This document shows, one piece after another, positions 33,643 to 43,676 of a stretch of 64,000 bases of DNA. The stretch comes from Sphingomonas sp. AP4-R1 (GTDB lineage: Bacteria; Pseudomonadota; Alphaproteobacteria; Sphingomonadales; Sphingomonadaceae), in the NCBI RefSeq assembly GCF_013113735.1, contig NZ_CP053346.1:1564001-1628000 (forward strand), read 5' to 3'. The translations under genes were made by a program, and so were the position numbers. How positions within the stretch are numbered: the stretch's first letter is position 1; each line of letters starts with the position of its first letter. The notes under the pieces are model-generated. The model did no database searches. It saw only the letters and a list, made by a program, of their open reading frames with translations, and was not told the origin of the DNA.

Positions 33643-34179
33643 CTATCGCAGCGGCCGTTTCTCCAGCTTCCGGGCCAGCGTGCGGCGATGCATGCCGAGG
33701 CGGCGCGCGGTTTCGGAGATGTTGAAATCGGTTTCCAGCAATGTCTGGTGGATATGCTCCCACTCGACCGTCTTGATCGTGGACTGGCGGCCGTCGAGCG
33801 GGGCATCGGTGTCGCCGTCGGTGCGCGCGAAGGCGGCCTCGATATCGTCCGTGTTGGAGGGCTTGGCGAGATAGTAGGACGCGCCGAGCTTGATCGCCTC
33901 CACCGCCGTGGCGATGCTGGCGAAACCGGTGAGGACCACGATCCGCATCGCCGGATCCTGCTGGTGCAAAGTCTGCACGCAGGTGAGGCCGGACGCGCCA
34001 CCCCCCAGCTTCAGATCGACCACCGCATAATCCGGGCGGCAGCTTTCCAGCAACGTCACCAGATCCTCGTGGCTGGCGGCGGTGGCGACCTCGTAGCCGC
34101 GCCGCTCGAACGAGCGTTTCAGCGTCCGCGCGAAGGCCGCGTCATCCTCGACGATCAGGAGCAGGCGATCGTTGCTCAT
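33643..34179 (-). CDS. regA: RegA/PrrA/ActR-type redox response regulator
   Basis: This 178-residue regulator has a receiver domain with the acidic pocket (EDD at 11-13), phosphoacceptor Asp55 in YAVVDLKLGG and Lys106 in YYLAKPSNT. A linker and a Fis-type helix-turn-helix at the C-terminus follow (NISETARRLGMHRRTLARKL), which is almost invariant in the RegA family. With RegB it controls genes for respiration and energy metabolism in response to redox state. Its start overlaps the regB stop by four bases (ATGA), and the pair lies at the end of the cyo-surf1 run, so the regulator and a probable target oxidase are physically joined. Confidence 0.93.
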   Translation of the reverse strand: MSNDRLLLIVEDDAAFARTLKRSFERRGYEVATAASHEDLVTLLESCRPDYAVVDLKLGGGASGLTCVQTLHQQDPAMRIVVLTGFASIATAVEAIKLGASYYLAKPSNTDDIEAAFARTDGDTDAPLDGRQSTIKTVEWEHIHQTLLETDFNISETARRLGMHRRTLARKLEKRPLR

Positions 34180-35483
34180 GCGGCCACCGCCGCCGCGTCG
34201 TAGCGCAGCGCCGAAAGCGGCAGGGTCAGGCGCACGACGGCGCCGCCCTCGGGCCGGTTGGCGGCGGAGGCGTCGCCGCCCAGCGTGCGGAGGACGTTGA
34301 CGAGCAGGAACAGGCCCAGCCCGCCGCCGGCGCGCCCCCGCGTGGAGCGATAGGGCTGGCCGAAATGTTCGAGGATTTCGGCCGCGAAGCCGGGCCCGTG
34401 ATCGGCGATCTCCAGTTGCAGCGCGTCGCCCTCGCGACGGGCGGTGATGCCGATCCAGTCCGGCGAGAAATCGGCGGCATTGTCGATCACGTTGCCGATC
34501 ACCTGTCGCAGCGCCTCATCGGAGACGATCGCCACGTCGTCGCCGAAGCGATCATCATAATCGACGATGCCGGAGAGGCGGCTGACGCGCCAGCCATTGA
34601 CGATGCCGTCGAGGAAGGCGCGGACGGTGGTGACCTTCGGCGCCTCGCCGCGCGCCTCGCCCGCGGACATCAGGATGCCGCCGACGATCGTCTTGCAGCG
34701 GCCGACCGCCGATTCCATCTCGGCGACGTCGGCCATCAGGTCGATCGAGGGATCGGACAGGTCCATCCGCTTCCAGTCACCGAGGATGACGGAAAGCATC
34801 GAAAGTGGCGTGCCCAGTTCGTGCGCGGCGCCGGAGGCGAGCAGTCCCATGCGGATGATATGATCCTCTTCTGCGGCGCGCTGTCGCGCGCTGGCGAGCG
34901 CGGCGTCCCGCTGGCTCAGGTTGCGGCTGATGCGCGTGATGAACGCGACCAGCAGGATCGCGATGAGCGTGAAGCAGGCGAGATTGCCGAGCAGGTAGAG
35001 CGCCAGCGGATTGGCCTGATAGGGCGAGGGCAGGGCCAGCGGCGTCGCGCGGAAGGCCAGGATGCCGAGCGCGCCGCAGATGGCGAGCATGATCGCGGCG
35101 CTGGAAACGGGCTTGAGCAGGATCGCGCCGAGCACGATCTGCAGGAGGAACAGCGAGGCGAAGGGGTTGGCGAGGCCGCCGCTGTGGAACAATTGCCAGC
35201 CCAGCGCGCCCACATCCAGCAGCAGGGCCGCCGTCAGCTCCGCATTGGTCACGACCAGGCGGCGGCTGATCAGCGGCAGGCTGGCGGCGTTGATCAGCAC
35301 CATCAGCAGCGGCGTCATCAGCAGCGGCACCAGCGGTAGCGGGATATCGAGCAGCCACTGCACCACCGCGATCGTCAGGAGCTGCCCGCCGACGGCGATC
35401 CAGCGCAGCTGGATCAGGAGCAGCATGTTGCGCCGACCCGCATCGGCCGCAGGCGGCGTCATCGAGTCTAGCAGCCGGTTCAT
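34176..35483 (-). CDS. regB: RegB/PrrB/ActS-type redox sensor histidine kinase
   Basis: This 435-residue membrane kinase has about six hydrophobic segments in the first 185 residues. The RegB quinone-binding heptapeptide GGLANPF is at 102-108. The H-box GAAHELGTPLSML has its His at 221, and a redox Cys is at 263 in VGRCKTIVGG, the position of RegB Cys265. The ATPase motifs are IGNVIDNAADFSP, IADHGPGFA and GGLGLFLLVN. All key sensing residues of characterised RegB proteins are therefore present. The start overlaps the surf1 stop (ATGA). Confidence 0.93.
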   Translation of the reverse strand: MNRLLDSMTPPAADAGRRNMLLLIQLRWIAVGGQLLTIAVVQWLLDIPLPLVPLLMTPLLMVLINAASLPLISRRLVVTNAELTAALLLDVGALGWQLFHSGGLANPFASLFLLQIVLGAILLKPVSSAAIMLAICGALGILAFRATPLALPSPYQANPLALYLLGNLACFTLIAILLVAFITRISRNLSQRDAALASARQRAAEEDHIIRMGLLASGAAHELGTPLSMLSVILGDWKRMDLSDPSIDLMADVAEMESAVGRCKTIVGGILMSAGEARGEAPKVTTVRAFLDGIVNGWRVSRLSGIVDYDDRFGDDVAIVSDEALRQVIGNVIDNAADFSPDWIGITARREGDALQLEIADHGPGFAAEILEHFGQPYRSTRGRAGGGLGLFLLVNVLRTLGGDASAANRPEGGAVVRLTLPLSALRYDAAAVAA

Positions 35484-36217
35484 CAGGCGGCGGGGTCTGG
35501 CCTGTCCCGCCGCTCGCGCGAGAAGCGCCAGGCGGCGCCCAGCGACAGGAGCGCCATGCCGAACCAGGTCAGCGCATAGACGAGGTGATTGTCGTTGAAA
35601 CGGATCACGGTGAGGCCGCCCACCGGCTTGCCCGGCGCGTTCGCATGATCGTCCGCGTCGATGAAATAGGGTGCCATGTGATCGAGCCGCCTGGCGGCCG
35701 CGATAGCGGCTACGTCGCGCGAATACCAGCGATCGCCCGCCGGATCGTTGGTGCGCAGGAAGCCGCCCTTGGGCTCGCTGATCCGCAGCAGGCCCGTGAC
35801 CGTGGCCGGCTCGTCGGTGTCGGTGCGGATCCGCACGCGCTGGTCGGGCGTCACGAAACCCCGGTTCACCAGCACCGTGAAGCGGCCAGTCTCCAGCGGC
35901 GTCATCATCCAGTAGCCGGAGCCCAGATCGGTCGCGGCGCGCACGAACGTGTCGCGACCGGGCAGGAAACGGCCCGTGACGGTCACCCGGCGATAGGCGT
36001 CGCGGTCGGCGGTGACGCGGGGCCAGTCGGCGGGGGCGGGCGGGGCAACGGGCGCGGCGCGCAGCCGGGTGTCGATCGTGGCGACCAACTGGTGTTTCCA
36101 GGCGCGGCGCTGCACCTGCCACACACCCAGCGATACGAAAACGGCCGCGAGCAGAAGCATCGCGGCCGTCGTCAGTATCCGTGCCACTCCCCCGGAGGAG
36201 GAGCGAGCCGCACTCAC
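35483..36217 (-). CDS. SURF1 family oxidase assembly protein
   Basis: This 244-residue protein has two membrane helices at its ends (TTAAMLLLAAVFVSLGVWQV and ALTWFGMALLSLGAAW) enclosing a periplasmic domain, the standard SURF1 layout. Conserved GVWQVQRRAWK, VTVTGRF, VLVNRGFV and HLVYALTWFGMALL are visible. SURF1 proteins help insert heme into haem-copper oxidases. Its place directly after cyoD suggests it serves the quinol oxidase here (a Surf1q-type protein, inference). It overlaps cyoD and regB by four and one bases respectively. Confidence 0.9.
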   Translation of the reverse strand: MSAARSSSGGVARILTTAAMLLLAAVFVSLGVWQVQRRAWKHQLVATIDTRLRAAPVAPPAPADWPRVTADRDAYRRVTVTGRFLPGRDTFVRAATDLGSGYWMMTPLETGRFTVLVNRGFVTPDQRVRIRTDTDEPATVTGLLRISEPKGGFLRTNDPAGDRWYSRDVAAIAAARRLDHMAPYFIDADDHANAPGKPVGGLTVIRFNDNHLVYALTWFGMALLSLGAAWRFSRERRDRPDPAA

Positions 36218-36594
36218 GGCATCTGCCTCATGTCGGCAGGCATCGGCATCATGTTCGCGTTCAGGTGGTACATCACCCAGATCGAGCCGCTCAGCATGAT
36301 CACGACCACGATGATCGTGAAGATCAAAGCCGTCATCGACCAGCCGCCCTCGGCCTTCCCGCTCATGTGCAGGAAATAGATCATGTGGACGATCATCTGC
36401 ACGACCGCGAAGCCGAGGATGACCGCGGCGGTCGTCCCGTTCGGCAGCGCGTGCGTCATCACGAGCCAGAAGGGGATCGCCGTCAGGATGACGGAGAGGA
36501 CGAAGCCGATCACATAATCCTTGAGCGACCCGTGTGCCTCGACGGCGCCGTGGTGGCCGTGCCCATGATCGTGGCTGTGGCCGTGATCGCTCAT
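36214..36594 (-). CDS. cyoD: cytochrome o ubiquinol oxidase subunit IV
   Basis: This 126-residue inner-membrane protein has three helices, with the family run [36 protein letters not shown] and [15 protein letters not shown] His-rich N-terminus ([20 protein letters not shown]) might bind metal, although this is only compositional. CyoD helps assemble subunit I. It overlaps cyoC by four bases upstream and surf1 by four downstream. Confidence 0.93.
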   Translation of the reverse strand: MSDHGHSHDHGHGHHGAVEAHGSLKDYVIGFVLSVILTAIPFWLVMTHALPNGTTAAVILGFAVVQMIVHMIYFLHMSGKAEGGWSMTALIFTIIVVVIMLSGSIWVMYHLNANMMPMPADMRQMP

Positions 36595-37217
36595 CGCAGC
36601 ATTCCCATCAGATAGACGAAGGTGAAGACGCCGATCCAGATGACGTCGAGGAAGTGCCAGAACAGGCTGAGGCACATCAGGCGGCGCTGGTTGGCGGCGG
36701 TCAGGCCGTAGCGGCCCACCTGCACCATCAGCGTGATCAGCCAGATCGAGCCGAAGGTGACGTGCAGACCGTGCGTGCCGACCAGAGTGAAGAAGGACGA
36801 CAGGAACGCACTGCGCTGCGGGGTCGCGCCCTCGTGGATCAGGCTGGCGAATTCGGTCAGCTCGATGCCGAGGAAGGCGCCGCCGAACAGCAGGGTGACG
36901 AACAGCCAGCCCAGCACCTGGCCCTTGGCGCCGCGCTGCATGGCCAGCATCGCGAAGCCGTAGGTGATCGACGAGAAGAGCAGCATCGCGGTGTTCACCG
37001 CGACCAGCGGCAGCTCGAACAGCGCCTTGGGGCCGGGGCCGCCGGCATAATTGCCGCCGAGCACCGCATAGGTGGCGAACAGGATCGCGAAGATGAGACA
37101 GTCGCTCATCAGGTAGATCCAGAAGCCCAGCATGGTGCTGTGGCCATCGGGGTGCTCGTGTTCGTCGAGATCGTAGAAGCGCACGGCTTCGTCGGTTGCA
37201 GCGATCCGGGTCTGCAT
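36591..37217 (-). CDS. cyoC: cytochrome o ubiquinol oxidase subunit III
   Basis: This 208-residue protein has five membrane helices of the haem-copper oxidase subunit III family. Typical stretches are [20 protein letters not shown], the TEF/E-rich [33 protein letters not shown] and [20 protein letters not shown]. The start at 37217 is two bases past the cyoB stop. It has the normal size and no anomalies. Confidence 0.95.
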   Translation of the reverse strand: MQTRIAATDEAVRFYDLDEHEHPDGHSTMLGFWIYLMSDCLIFAILFATYAVLGGNYAGGPGPKALFELPLVAVNTAMLLFSSITYGFAMLAMQRGAKGQVLGWLFVTLLFGGAFLGIELTEFASLIHEGATPQRSAFLSSFFTLVGTHGLHVTFGSIWLITLMVQVGRYGLTAANQRRLMCLSLFWHFLDVIWIGVFTFVYLMGMLR

Positions 37218-37219
37218 GA

Positions 37220-39226
37220 TCAGGCCTCCATCGCCAGGACGCGGGTCCGCTCGGCTTCGGTGGCAGCCACCGTTTCCGCCGAGATGTGGTAATCGCGCTT
37301 GTAGTTGAACGTATGGCCGATCGCGACCGCGAGGATCCCGACGAAGCTGATCGCCGCGAGCCACCACATGTACCAGATCAGACCGAAGCCCATCGCCAGG
37401 CTCAGGCCGGCCAGGATCACGCCCGTGCCGGTATTCTTCGGCATGTGGATCGGGCGGAAGCCCTCCAGCGGACGCTCGGCCTTGCGGGTCTTCATGTCAT
37501 ACCACGCATCGGCGGAATGAATGATCGGCGTGAACGCGAAGTTATACTCCGGCGGGGGCGAGGAGGTCGCCCACTCCAGCGTACGCGCGTCCCAGGGATC
37601 GCCGGTCGTGTCGCGCAGCTCCTCGCGCTTCCAGATGCTCACCGCGAACTGCACCAGCATCGCGCCGATGCCGGCGGCGATCATCGCGGCACCGAAGGCG
37701 GCGACCAGGAAGAACTTCTGCAGCGAGGGATCGTCGAACACGCGCATCCGGCGCGTCACGCCCATCAGGCCCATGATGTAGAGCGGCGTGAAGGCGAACC
37801 AGAAGCCGGGCACCCAGCACCAGAAGCTCACCTTGCCCCAGAAGGTGTTCAGCTTGAAGCCGAAGGCCTTGGGCCACCAGAAGTTGATCGCCGCGAACAG
37901 GCCGAACAGCACGCCGCCGATGATCACGTTGTGGAAGTGGGCGATCAGGAACAGCGAATTGTGCAGCACGAAGTCGGCGGGCGGCACCGCGAGCATCACG
38001 CCGGTCATGCCGCCGATCACGAAGGTCAGCATGAACGCGACGGTCCACATCATCGGCAGCTCGAAGCGGATGCGGCCGCGATACATCGTGAACAGCCAGT
38101 TGAAGATCTTCGCGCCGGTGGGGATCGAGATCACCATCGTCGTGATGCCGAAGAAGCTGTTCACGCTCGCGCCGGAGCCCATCGTGAAGAAGTGGTGCAG
38201 CCAGACGAGGTAGGACAGGATCGTGATGACGAGCGTGGCGTAGACCATCGAGGTGTAGCCGAAGAGCTTCTTGCCCGTGAAGGTCGAGGTGACTTCCGAG
38301 AAGACGCCGAACATCGGCAGGATGAGGATGTACACCTCCGGGTGACCCCAGATCCAGATCAGGTTCACGTACATCATCGGGTTGCCGCCGAAGTCGTTCG
38401 TGAAGAAGTTGGTGCCGGCGTAGCGATCGAGGCTGAGCAGCACGAGCACGGCCGTCAGCACCGGGAAGGAGGCGACGATCAGCACGTTCGTGCAGAGCGA
38501 CGTCCAGGTGAAGACGGGCATCTTCATCAGCGTCATGCCGGGCGCGCGCATCTTCAGGATCGTCACGATCAGGTTGATGCCCGATAATGTCGTGCCGACG
38601 CCCGCTATCTGGAGCGACCAGATATAATAATCCACGCCGGTGGCGGGGCTGTAGGCGAGGCCGGAGAGCGGCGGATAGGCCAGCCAGCCGGTCTGCGCGA
38701 ACTCGCCGATGAACAGCGAGGCCATCACCAGCACCGCGCCCGCCGTCGTCATCCAGAAGCTGAAATTGTTCAGGAACGGGAAGGAGACGTCGCGCGCGCC
38801 GATCTGGAGCGGCACGATGAAGTTCATCAGGCCGGTCACGAACGGCATCGCCACGAAGAAGATCATGATCACGCCGTGGGCGGTGAAGACCTGATCGAAA
38901 TGGTGCGCGTTCAGAAAGCCGTCATTGCCGTTGAAGGCCATCGCCTGCTGGCCGCGCATCATCACCGCGTCGGCGAAGCCGCGCAGGAACATGACGAGGC
39001 CCAGCACCATGTACATGATGCCGATCTTCTTGTGGTCGATGCTGGTGAACCAGTTGCGCCACAGATAGCCCCAGAGCTTGAAATAGGTGAGCAGGCCCAG
39101 GACGGCGATGCCGCCGAGCGCGACGCCGCAGAACGTGCCGACGATGATCGGCTCATGCAGCGGGAGCGAATCGAGCGAGAGCCGTCCGAAGATCGGGCTC
39201 AACGCGGGAGCGGGGAGGGATGACAT
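37220..39226 (-). CDS. cyoB: cytochrome o ubiquinol oxidase subunit I
   Basis: This is the 668-residue catalytic subunit of the bo3-type quinol oxidase, which reduces O2 to water and pumps protons. The low-spin haem ligand is in [15 protein letters not shown]. The Cu-B His and cross-linked Tyr are in [14 protein letters not shown], the second and third Cu-B ligands in [11 protein letters not shown], and the high-spin ligands in [12 protein letters not shown]. The extra N-terminal helix typical of CyoB ([19 protein letters not shown]) is present. It is 13 bases after cyoA and two before cyoC. Confidence 0.97.
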   Translation of the reverse strand: MSSLPAPALSPIFGRLSLDSLPLHEPIIVGTFCGVALGGIAVLGLLTYFKLWGYLWRNWFTSIDHKKIGIMYMVLGLVMFLRGFADAVMMRGQQAMAFNGNDGFLNAHHFDQVFTAHGVIMIFFVAMPFVTGLMNFIVPLQIGARDVSFPFLNNFSFWMTTAGAVLVMASLFIGEFAQTGWLAYPPLSGLAYSPATGVDYYIWSLQIAGVGTTLSGINLIVTILKMRAPGMTLMKMPVFTWTSLCTNVLIVASFPVLTAVLVLLSLDRYAGTNFFTNDFGGNPMMYVNLIWIWGHPEVYILILPMFGVFSEVTSTFTGKKLFGYTSMVYATLVITILSYLVWLHHFFTMGSGASVNSFFGITTMVISIPTGAKIFNWLFTMYRGRIRFELPMMWTVAFMLTFVIGGMTGVMLAVPPADFVLHNSLFLIAHFHNVIIGGVLFGLFAAINFWWPKAFGFKLNTFWGKVSFWCWVPGFWFAFTPLYIMGLMGVTRRMRVFDDPSLQKFFLVAAFGAAMIAAGIGAMLVQFAVSIWKREELRDTTGDPWDARTLEWATSSPPPEYNFAFTPIIHSADAWYDMKTRKAERPLEGFRPIHMPKNTGTGVILAGLSLAMGFGLIWYMWWLAAISFVGILAVAIGHTFNYKRDYHISAETVAATEAERTRVLAMEA

Positions 39227-39239
39227 CTGGCTTGGGCCT

Positions 39240-40298
39240 TCAGGAATGGGGGCGCGCGGCGCCGGGCGCCGCGGAGTTCAGGTCGGACGTCGGGACGGTG
39301 AGGGGCTTCACGGCCGGCCCGGTGGGCTGCGGCTGCTCGGCGGCCTTCTGCTCTTCGTGCGCGCCCTCTTTCGGGCTGCCGCCCTGCATGTCCATCTTCA
39401 TCTGATCCCGCACGCACATCTTGCCGGGTTCGACGCACATGTTGACGATCGCATCGAACAGCTGCGGATCGGCGGTGGCGAAGCGCTGGACCGGCGCGTC
39501 CTCGCTCGGCTTGGCGAGCGTGAGATAGCCGGCACGATCGAGCGTGCCGCCCGCCGCCTTCACCTGCTTCACCCAGGCGTCGAAATCGGCAGGGGAGACG
39601 CTGTTCGCGGTGAAATGCATCTTGGAGAAGCCGGCGCCGCTATAATTGGCGGAGATGCCCTTGAAGCTGCCCGGCTTGTTGAAGACGGCGTTCAGCTGCG
39701 TCTCCATGCCCGGCATCGCATAGATCTGGCCGGCGAGCGCGGGGATGTAGAAGGAGTTCATCACCGAGGAGGCGGAGATGCGGAAATGGACCGGGCGATC
39801 GATCGGCGCCGCCATCTCGTTGACCGTGGCGATGCCATATTCGGGGTAGATGAACAGCCACTTCCAGTCGAGCGCGACGACCTCGACCTCCAGCGGCTTC
39901 ACCGAGGCGGCCAGCAGCTTGTTCGCGTCGACGCGGGTGAGCGGGCGGAAGGGGTCGAGCGTGTGCGTGGCGACCCAGGTGAGCGCGCCCAGGCAGATGA
40001 TGATCAGCAGCGGCGCCGACCAGATGACGAGTTCGAGCTGGGTGGAGTGATCCCAGTCCGGCTCGTAGCGCGCTTCCTTGTTGCTGGCGCGGTAGCGCCA
40101 GGCGAACAGCACGGTCAGCGCCATCACCGGAATGATGATCAGCAGCATCAGCGCCGTGGAGATCAGGACCAGATGGGCCTGCTGACGGGCGATATCGCCC
40201 GCGGGATCGAGGACGATCATGTTGCATCCACCAAGAAAAGGCAGCGCAGCGAGCGGCAGCCAGCGCAAAAGCCGGGCTGGACGGGTCATCTGGGTCAT
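39240..40298 (-). CDS. cyoA: cytochrome o ubiquinol oxidase subunit II (lipoprotein)
   Basis: This 352-residue subunit II has a lipobox (LPFLGGC, Cys25 from ATG 40298), two membrane helices and a periplasmic cupredoxin domain with [20 protein letters not shown] and [18 protein letters not shown]. The Cu-A ligands of cytochrome c oxidases are absent, as expected for a quinol oxidase. The C-terminal ~90 residues after the cupredoxin form a COX_ARM-type region ending in a Gln/Pro-rich tail. ATG 40298 is chosen because it begins the lipoprotein signal; the frame is open 46 codons upstream. It leads the cyoABCD-surf1-regBA run. No cyoE (haem O synthase) is present here. Confidence 0.93.
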   Translation of the reverse strand: MTQMTRPARLLRWLPLAALPFLGGCNMIVLDPAGDIARQQAHLVLISTALMLLIIIPVMALTVLFAWRYRASNKEARYEPDWDHSTQLELVIWSAPLLIIICLGALTWVATHTLDPFRPLTRVDANKLLAASVKPLEVEVVALDWKWLFIYPEYGIATVNEMAAPIDRPVHFRISASSVMNSFYIPALAGQIYAMPGMETQLNAVFNKPGSFKGISANYSGAGFSKMHFTANSVSPADFDAWVKQVKAAGGTLDRAGYLTLAKPSEDAPVQRFATADPQLFDAIVNMCVEPGKMCVRDQMKMDMQGGSPKEGAHEEQKAAEQPQPTGPAVKPLTVPTSDLNSAAPGAARPHS

Positions 40299-40453
40299 GG
40301 AAGCGGCCGCGTAAGCATCGTTTGCTGCACTGCACATAGGACATTTTGTCCCATCTCCGTAGCGCGTCCGTGTCGACTCGTGTAGCCTGCATGCAACTAA
40401 AAACGGGTGTCGAGCGATTCGTATCGGCAACGACACCTTCAGGAGAGGTGGTA

Positions 40454-41767
40454 ATGTTTATGCAGACTACTGCGGAACGTGATGCCGTCGCCCTTCACAC
40501 GAAAGGGCACAAGGTCGCACCCGATGAAATCGCGGTCGGCGTGATTATTGGACGAACGTCCGAATTCTTCGATTTCTTCGTGTACGCGATCGCCTCGGTG
40601 CTGGTTTTTCCGAAGCTCGTTTTCCCCTACGTGGATCCGCTGACGGGGACATTGTATTCGTTCGCGATCTTCGCCCTCGCCTTCATCGCGCGCCCCTTCG
40701 GCACGGTGATCTTCACCGCGGTGGACCGGACCTACGGGCGCGGCGCGAAGCTCACCGCCGCCTTGTTCCTGCTGGGCGGATCGACCGCCGCCATCTCCTT
40801 CATGCCGGGTTATGAGACGATCGGCGTGGGCGCGGCGCTGCTGCTGTGCCTGTTCCGCATCGGCCAGGGCCTCGCGCTCGGCGGATCGTGGGACGGTCTC
40901 GCCTCGCTGCTCGCGATCAACGCGCCGGAGGGCCGGCGTGGCTGGTATGCGATGCTGCCGCAGCTCGGCGCGCCGCTTGGCCTGATCGTGGCGAGCCTGC
41001 TCTTCACCTTCCTGCTCACCACCCTTCCGACCGAGGATTTCCTCAGCTGGGGCTGGCGCTATCCCTTCTTCGTGGCCTTCGCGATCAACGTGGTGGCGCT
41101 GTTCGCCCGCCTGCGGATCGTCGTGACCCACGAATATGACGAGCTGTTCCAGCAGGGCGAGCTGGAGCCGGCGCCGATCGCCGAAACCGTCCAGTCGCAG
41201 TGGCGCACGATCGCGATGGGCGCGTTCGCGCCGATCGCCAGCTTCGCTCTGTTCCACATGGTCACGGTGTTTCCGCTGTCCTGGGTGATGCTGTTCACGA
41301 AGGAAACGCCGATCAGCTTCCTCGCGATCGAGGCGGTGGCCGCGGCGGTCGGCATCGGCTCGATCATCATCTCGGGCTATGTCGCGGATCGGGTCGGCCG
41401 GCGCACGTTGCTGGGCGCCTGCGCGGCGGCCATCGCGGTGTTCAGCGGCTTCGCCCCGCAATTGCTGAGCGCGGGCGAGAGCGGCGAGATCGTGTTCATG
41501 ATCGGTGGCTTCATCCTGCTGGGCTTGTCCTTCGGCCAGTCGTCGGGCGCGCTCTCCTCGCGCTTCACGCCGAACCATCGCTACACCGGCTCGGCGCTGA
41601 CCTCTGATCTGGCCTGGCTGTTCGGCGCCGGCTTCGCGCCGCTGGTGGCCCTGCTGCTGTCCAGCCATTACGGGCTGCTCGCCTCGGGCGCCTATCTGCT
41701 CTCCGGTGCGATCTTCACGCTCGGGGCGCTCTGGGTGAACCGGGAACTGGCGAATTCGATCGAATAA
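40454..41767 (+). CDS. MHS-family MFS transporter (metabolite:H+ symporter)
   Basis: This 437-residue, 12-helix transporter belongs to the ShiA/ProP/KgtP-like metabolite:H+ symporter group. It shows IIGRTSEFFDFFVYAIASVL in helix 1, FIARPFGTVIFTAVDRTYGR in the 2-3 loop and GQGLALGGSWDGLASLL in helix 5. The second-half repeat is ISGYVADRVGRRTLLG. Substrates in this group are organic acids, betaines or shikimate; none can be assigned here. ATG 40454 follows AGGAGAGG. It is divergent from cyoA with a ~155-base gap and ends at a strong terminator. Confidence 0.88.
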   Translation: MFMQTTAERDAVALHTKGHKVAPDEIAVGVIIGRTSEFFDFFVYAIASVLVFPKLVFPYVDPLTGTLYSFAIFALAFIARPFGTVIFTAVDRTYGRGAKLTAALFLLGGSTAAISFMPGYETIGVGAALLLCLFRIGQGLALGGSWDGLASLLAINAPEGRRGWYAMLPQLGAPLGLIVASLLFTFLLTTLPTEDFLSWGWRYPFFVAFAINVVALFARLRIVVTHEYDELFQQGELEPAPIAETVQSQWRTIAMGAFAPIASFALFHMVTVFPLSWVMLFTKETPISFLAIEAVAAAVGIGSIIISGYVADRVGRRTLLGACAAAIAVFSGFAPQLLSAGESGEIVFMIGGFILLGLSFGQSSGALSSRFTPNHRYTGSALTSDLAWLFGAGFAPLVALLLSSHYGLLASGAYLLSGAIFTLGALWVNRELANSIE

Positions 41768-41793
41768 GCCGTTCCACGATCGAATCCATCAAG

Positions 41794-41827
41794 ACGCGGT
41801 CGCACTTCGGTGCGGCCGCGTTTTTTT
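41794..41827 (+). terminator. intrinsic terminator of the MHS transporter gene
   Basis: A 12-bp stem (ACGCGGTCGCAC / GTGCGGCCGCGT, one G-T pair) with a TTCG tetraloop is followed by a run of seven T residues. It lies 27 bases after the stop at 41767 and is a textbook rho-independent terminator. Confidence 0.93.
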
Positions 41828-42075
41828 CTGCGTTGAGCCGCGTTGTTGCATCCGGATCACGCAATGCATGACGAATGTGGGTTGGAAGTCGGGGCTCATA
41901 TATCCGTTTGACTTGCGGAATCGATCACGGGCACACATTCCGTAGAGTGATTCCGAAACGGTCCTTTCGTGGGGAGCGAAAATAAGGATCGGGCGGAGGC
42001 ATTCGGCAAGATGACGGCCTCCCGCGAGGAGCGCCGCGGCTGGGGGAGCAGGACCGAACCAAGGGGGAAGCCTGC
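41828..42075 (+). promoter_or_regulatory. leader region of the amine oxidase gene
   Basis: No gene is visible in this 248-base stretch. It holds a TTGACT -35-like box (41908-41913) and an imperfect inverted pair, CGGAATCGATCAC (41916-41928) with GTGATTCCG (41947-41955), which could be an operator. The last bases are AAGGGGGAAG, a strong ribosome site for the GTG at 42076. No matching -10 box stands out. Confidence 0.35.
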
Positions 42076-43671
42076 GTGCTCGATGACACTTCCGCGCCCA
42101 TGAACCGCCGGGCGCTGTTCGCGATGATCGGCCGTACGGCCGGCGTCGCCGCCATGTATCAGGCGATGGCCTCGCTCGCTTATGCCGCCGATTCCACCTT
42201 CACCGGGCCGATCAACCTGACGGGCGCGCCCAAGGGGTCCTCCGTGCTGATCCTTGGCGCGGGGCTGGCGGGCATGGTCGCCGCCTATGAGCTGGGCAAG
42301 GCCGGCTACAAGGTCCAGATCCTCGAATATCAGAATCGCGCGGGCGGGCGGAACTGGTCGCTCTATGGCGGCGATACCTATACCGAGCTGGGCGGCTTCA
42401 CGCAGACGATCGGTTTCGACAACGGCCTCTATCTGAATCCCGGCCCCTGGCGCATCCCGCACCACCACAAGGGCCTGCTCCATTATTGCCAGCTGCTCGG
42501 CGTCCAGCTCGAGCCGTTCATCCAGCTGAATTACAACGCCTATGTCCATTCCACGAAGGCGTTCGGCGGCAAGCCCAGGCGCTATCGCGAGGTGGAGGCG
42601 GATTATGACGGCTATGTCGCCGAATTGCTCGCCAAGACGATCCAGCAGGACAAGCTCGATCGCCCCGTGACGAAGGAGGATCGCGAGATCCTGCTCCAGT
42701 CGCTGCGCCAGTGGGGCGCGCTCGACAAGAATTACACCTATTCCAAGGGGCTCACCGCCAGCGACCGGCGCGGCTTCGATCATCCGCCCGGCGGCGGGCT
42801 GGATGCGATGCCCACGCCCTCCGATCCGATCGGGCTGGAGGATCTGATCCGCTCGCGCCTGTGGCAGGCGATCGGCCAGTCCAAGGTGTTCGACGTGCAG
42901 CAGACGATGTTCCAGCCGGTCGGCGGCATGGGCATGATCGGCAAGGCGTTCGGCAAGCAGCTGGGCGAGATCATCCATTACAACGCCAAGGTCACCGAGA
43001 TCCGGCAGGATGCGCGCGGCGTCACCGCCTCGTTCGTCGATACGGTGAAGGGCGGTGCTGTCCAGACGGCGCGGGCCGAATGGTGCGTCTGCACGATCCC
43101 GGCCTCGGTCCTCAGCCAGATCCCGATCAATGTCGGCGCGCCGATGAAGGCCGCGATCGATGCCTTGCCTTATTCGGCCTCGGCCAAGGTGGGCCTGCAG
43201 ATGAAGCGGCGCTTCTGGGAGCAGGACGAGGGCATCTTCGGCGGCATCACCTACACCGATCAGATGAACCGCCTGATCAGCTATCCCAGCACCGATTATT
43301 TCAAGTCGGGCAAGGGCGTGCTGCTCGGCGCCTATACGTTCGGTTCGCCGGCGTCCGAATTCACCGCCATGTCGCCGGCGGAGCGGATCGAGAAGGCGCT
43401 GGAATGCGGCGCCAGCATCCACCCGCAATATCGCGCGGAATATGAAACGGGCGCGTCGGTCGCCTGGCATCGCGTGCCCTGGACGCTCGGCTGCGCGGGC
43501 AGCTGGACCGAGGAGACGCGCGCCGCGCACTACAAGGATATCTGCGCGATCGACGGACGGATCGTGATGGCGGGCGAGCATGTCTCGATGATCCCCGCCT
43601 GGCAGGAGGGCGCGGTGCTCTCGTCGCTCGATGCGATCGCGCGGCTCCACAAACAGATCGTGCAGAGGTGA
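42076..43671 (+). CDS. exported flavin amine oxidase
   Basis: This 531-residue FAD-dependent amine oxidase family protein has a Tat-like leader (MNRRALFAMIGRTAGVAAMY), so it is probably periplasmic. The FAD dinucleotide motif VLILGAGLAGMVAAYE is at 57-72, followed by the ILEYQNRAGGRNWS strand typical of monoamine/L-amino-acid oxidases. The C-terminal FAD contacts are IVMAGEHVSMIPAWQEGAVLSS. The Gly in the last motif and an aromatic cage Trp fit amine substrates. GTG 42076 is chosen for its strong GGGGGAAG ribosome site; ATG 42100 is a weaker alternative. The next gene is a c-type cytochrome, five bases away. Confidence 0.85.
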   Translation: MLDDTSAPMNRRALFAMIGRTAGVAAMYQAMASLAYAADSTFTGPINLTGAPKGSSVLILGAGLAGMVAAYELGKAGYKVQILEYQNRAGGRNWSLYGGDTYTELGGFTQTIGFDNGLYLNPGPWRIPHHHKGLLHYCQLLGVQLEPFIQLNYNAYVHSTKAFGGKPRRYREVEADYDGYVAELLAKTIQQDKLDRPVTKEDREILLQSLRQWGALDKNYTYSKGLTASDRRGFDHPPGGGLDAMPTPSDPIGLEDLIRSRLWQAIGQSKVFDVQQTMFQPVGGMGMIGKAFGKQLGEIIHYNAKVTEIRQDARGVTASFVDTVKGGAVQTARAEWCVCTIPASVLSQIPINVGAPMKAAIDALPYSASAKVGLQMKRRFWEQDEGIFGGITYTDQMNRLISYPSTDYFKSGKGVLLGAYTFGSPASEFTAMSPAERIEKALECGASIHPQYRAEYETGASVAWHRVPWTLGCAGSWTEETRAAHYKDICAIDGRIVMAGEHVSMIPAWQEGAVLSSLDAIARLHKQIVQR

Positions 43672-43676
43672 GGGCG

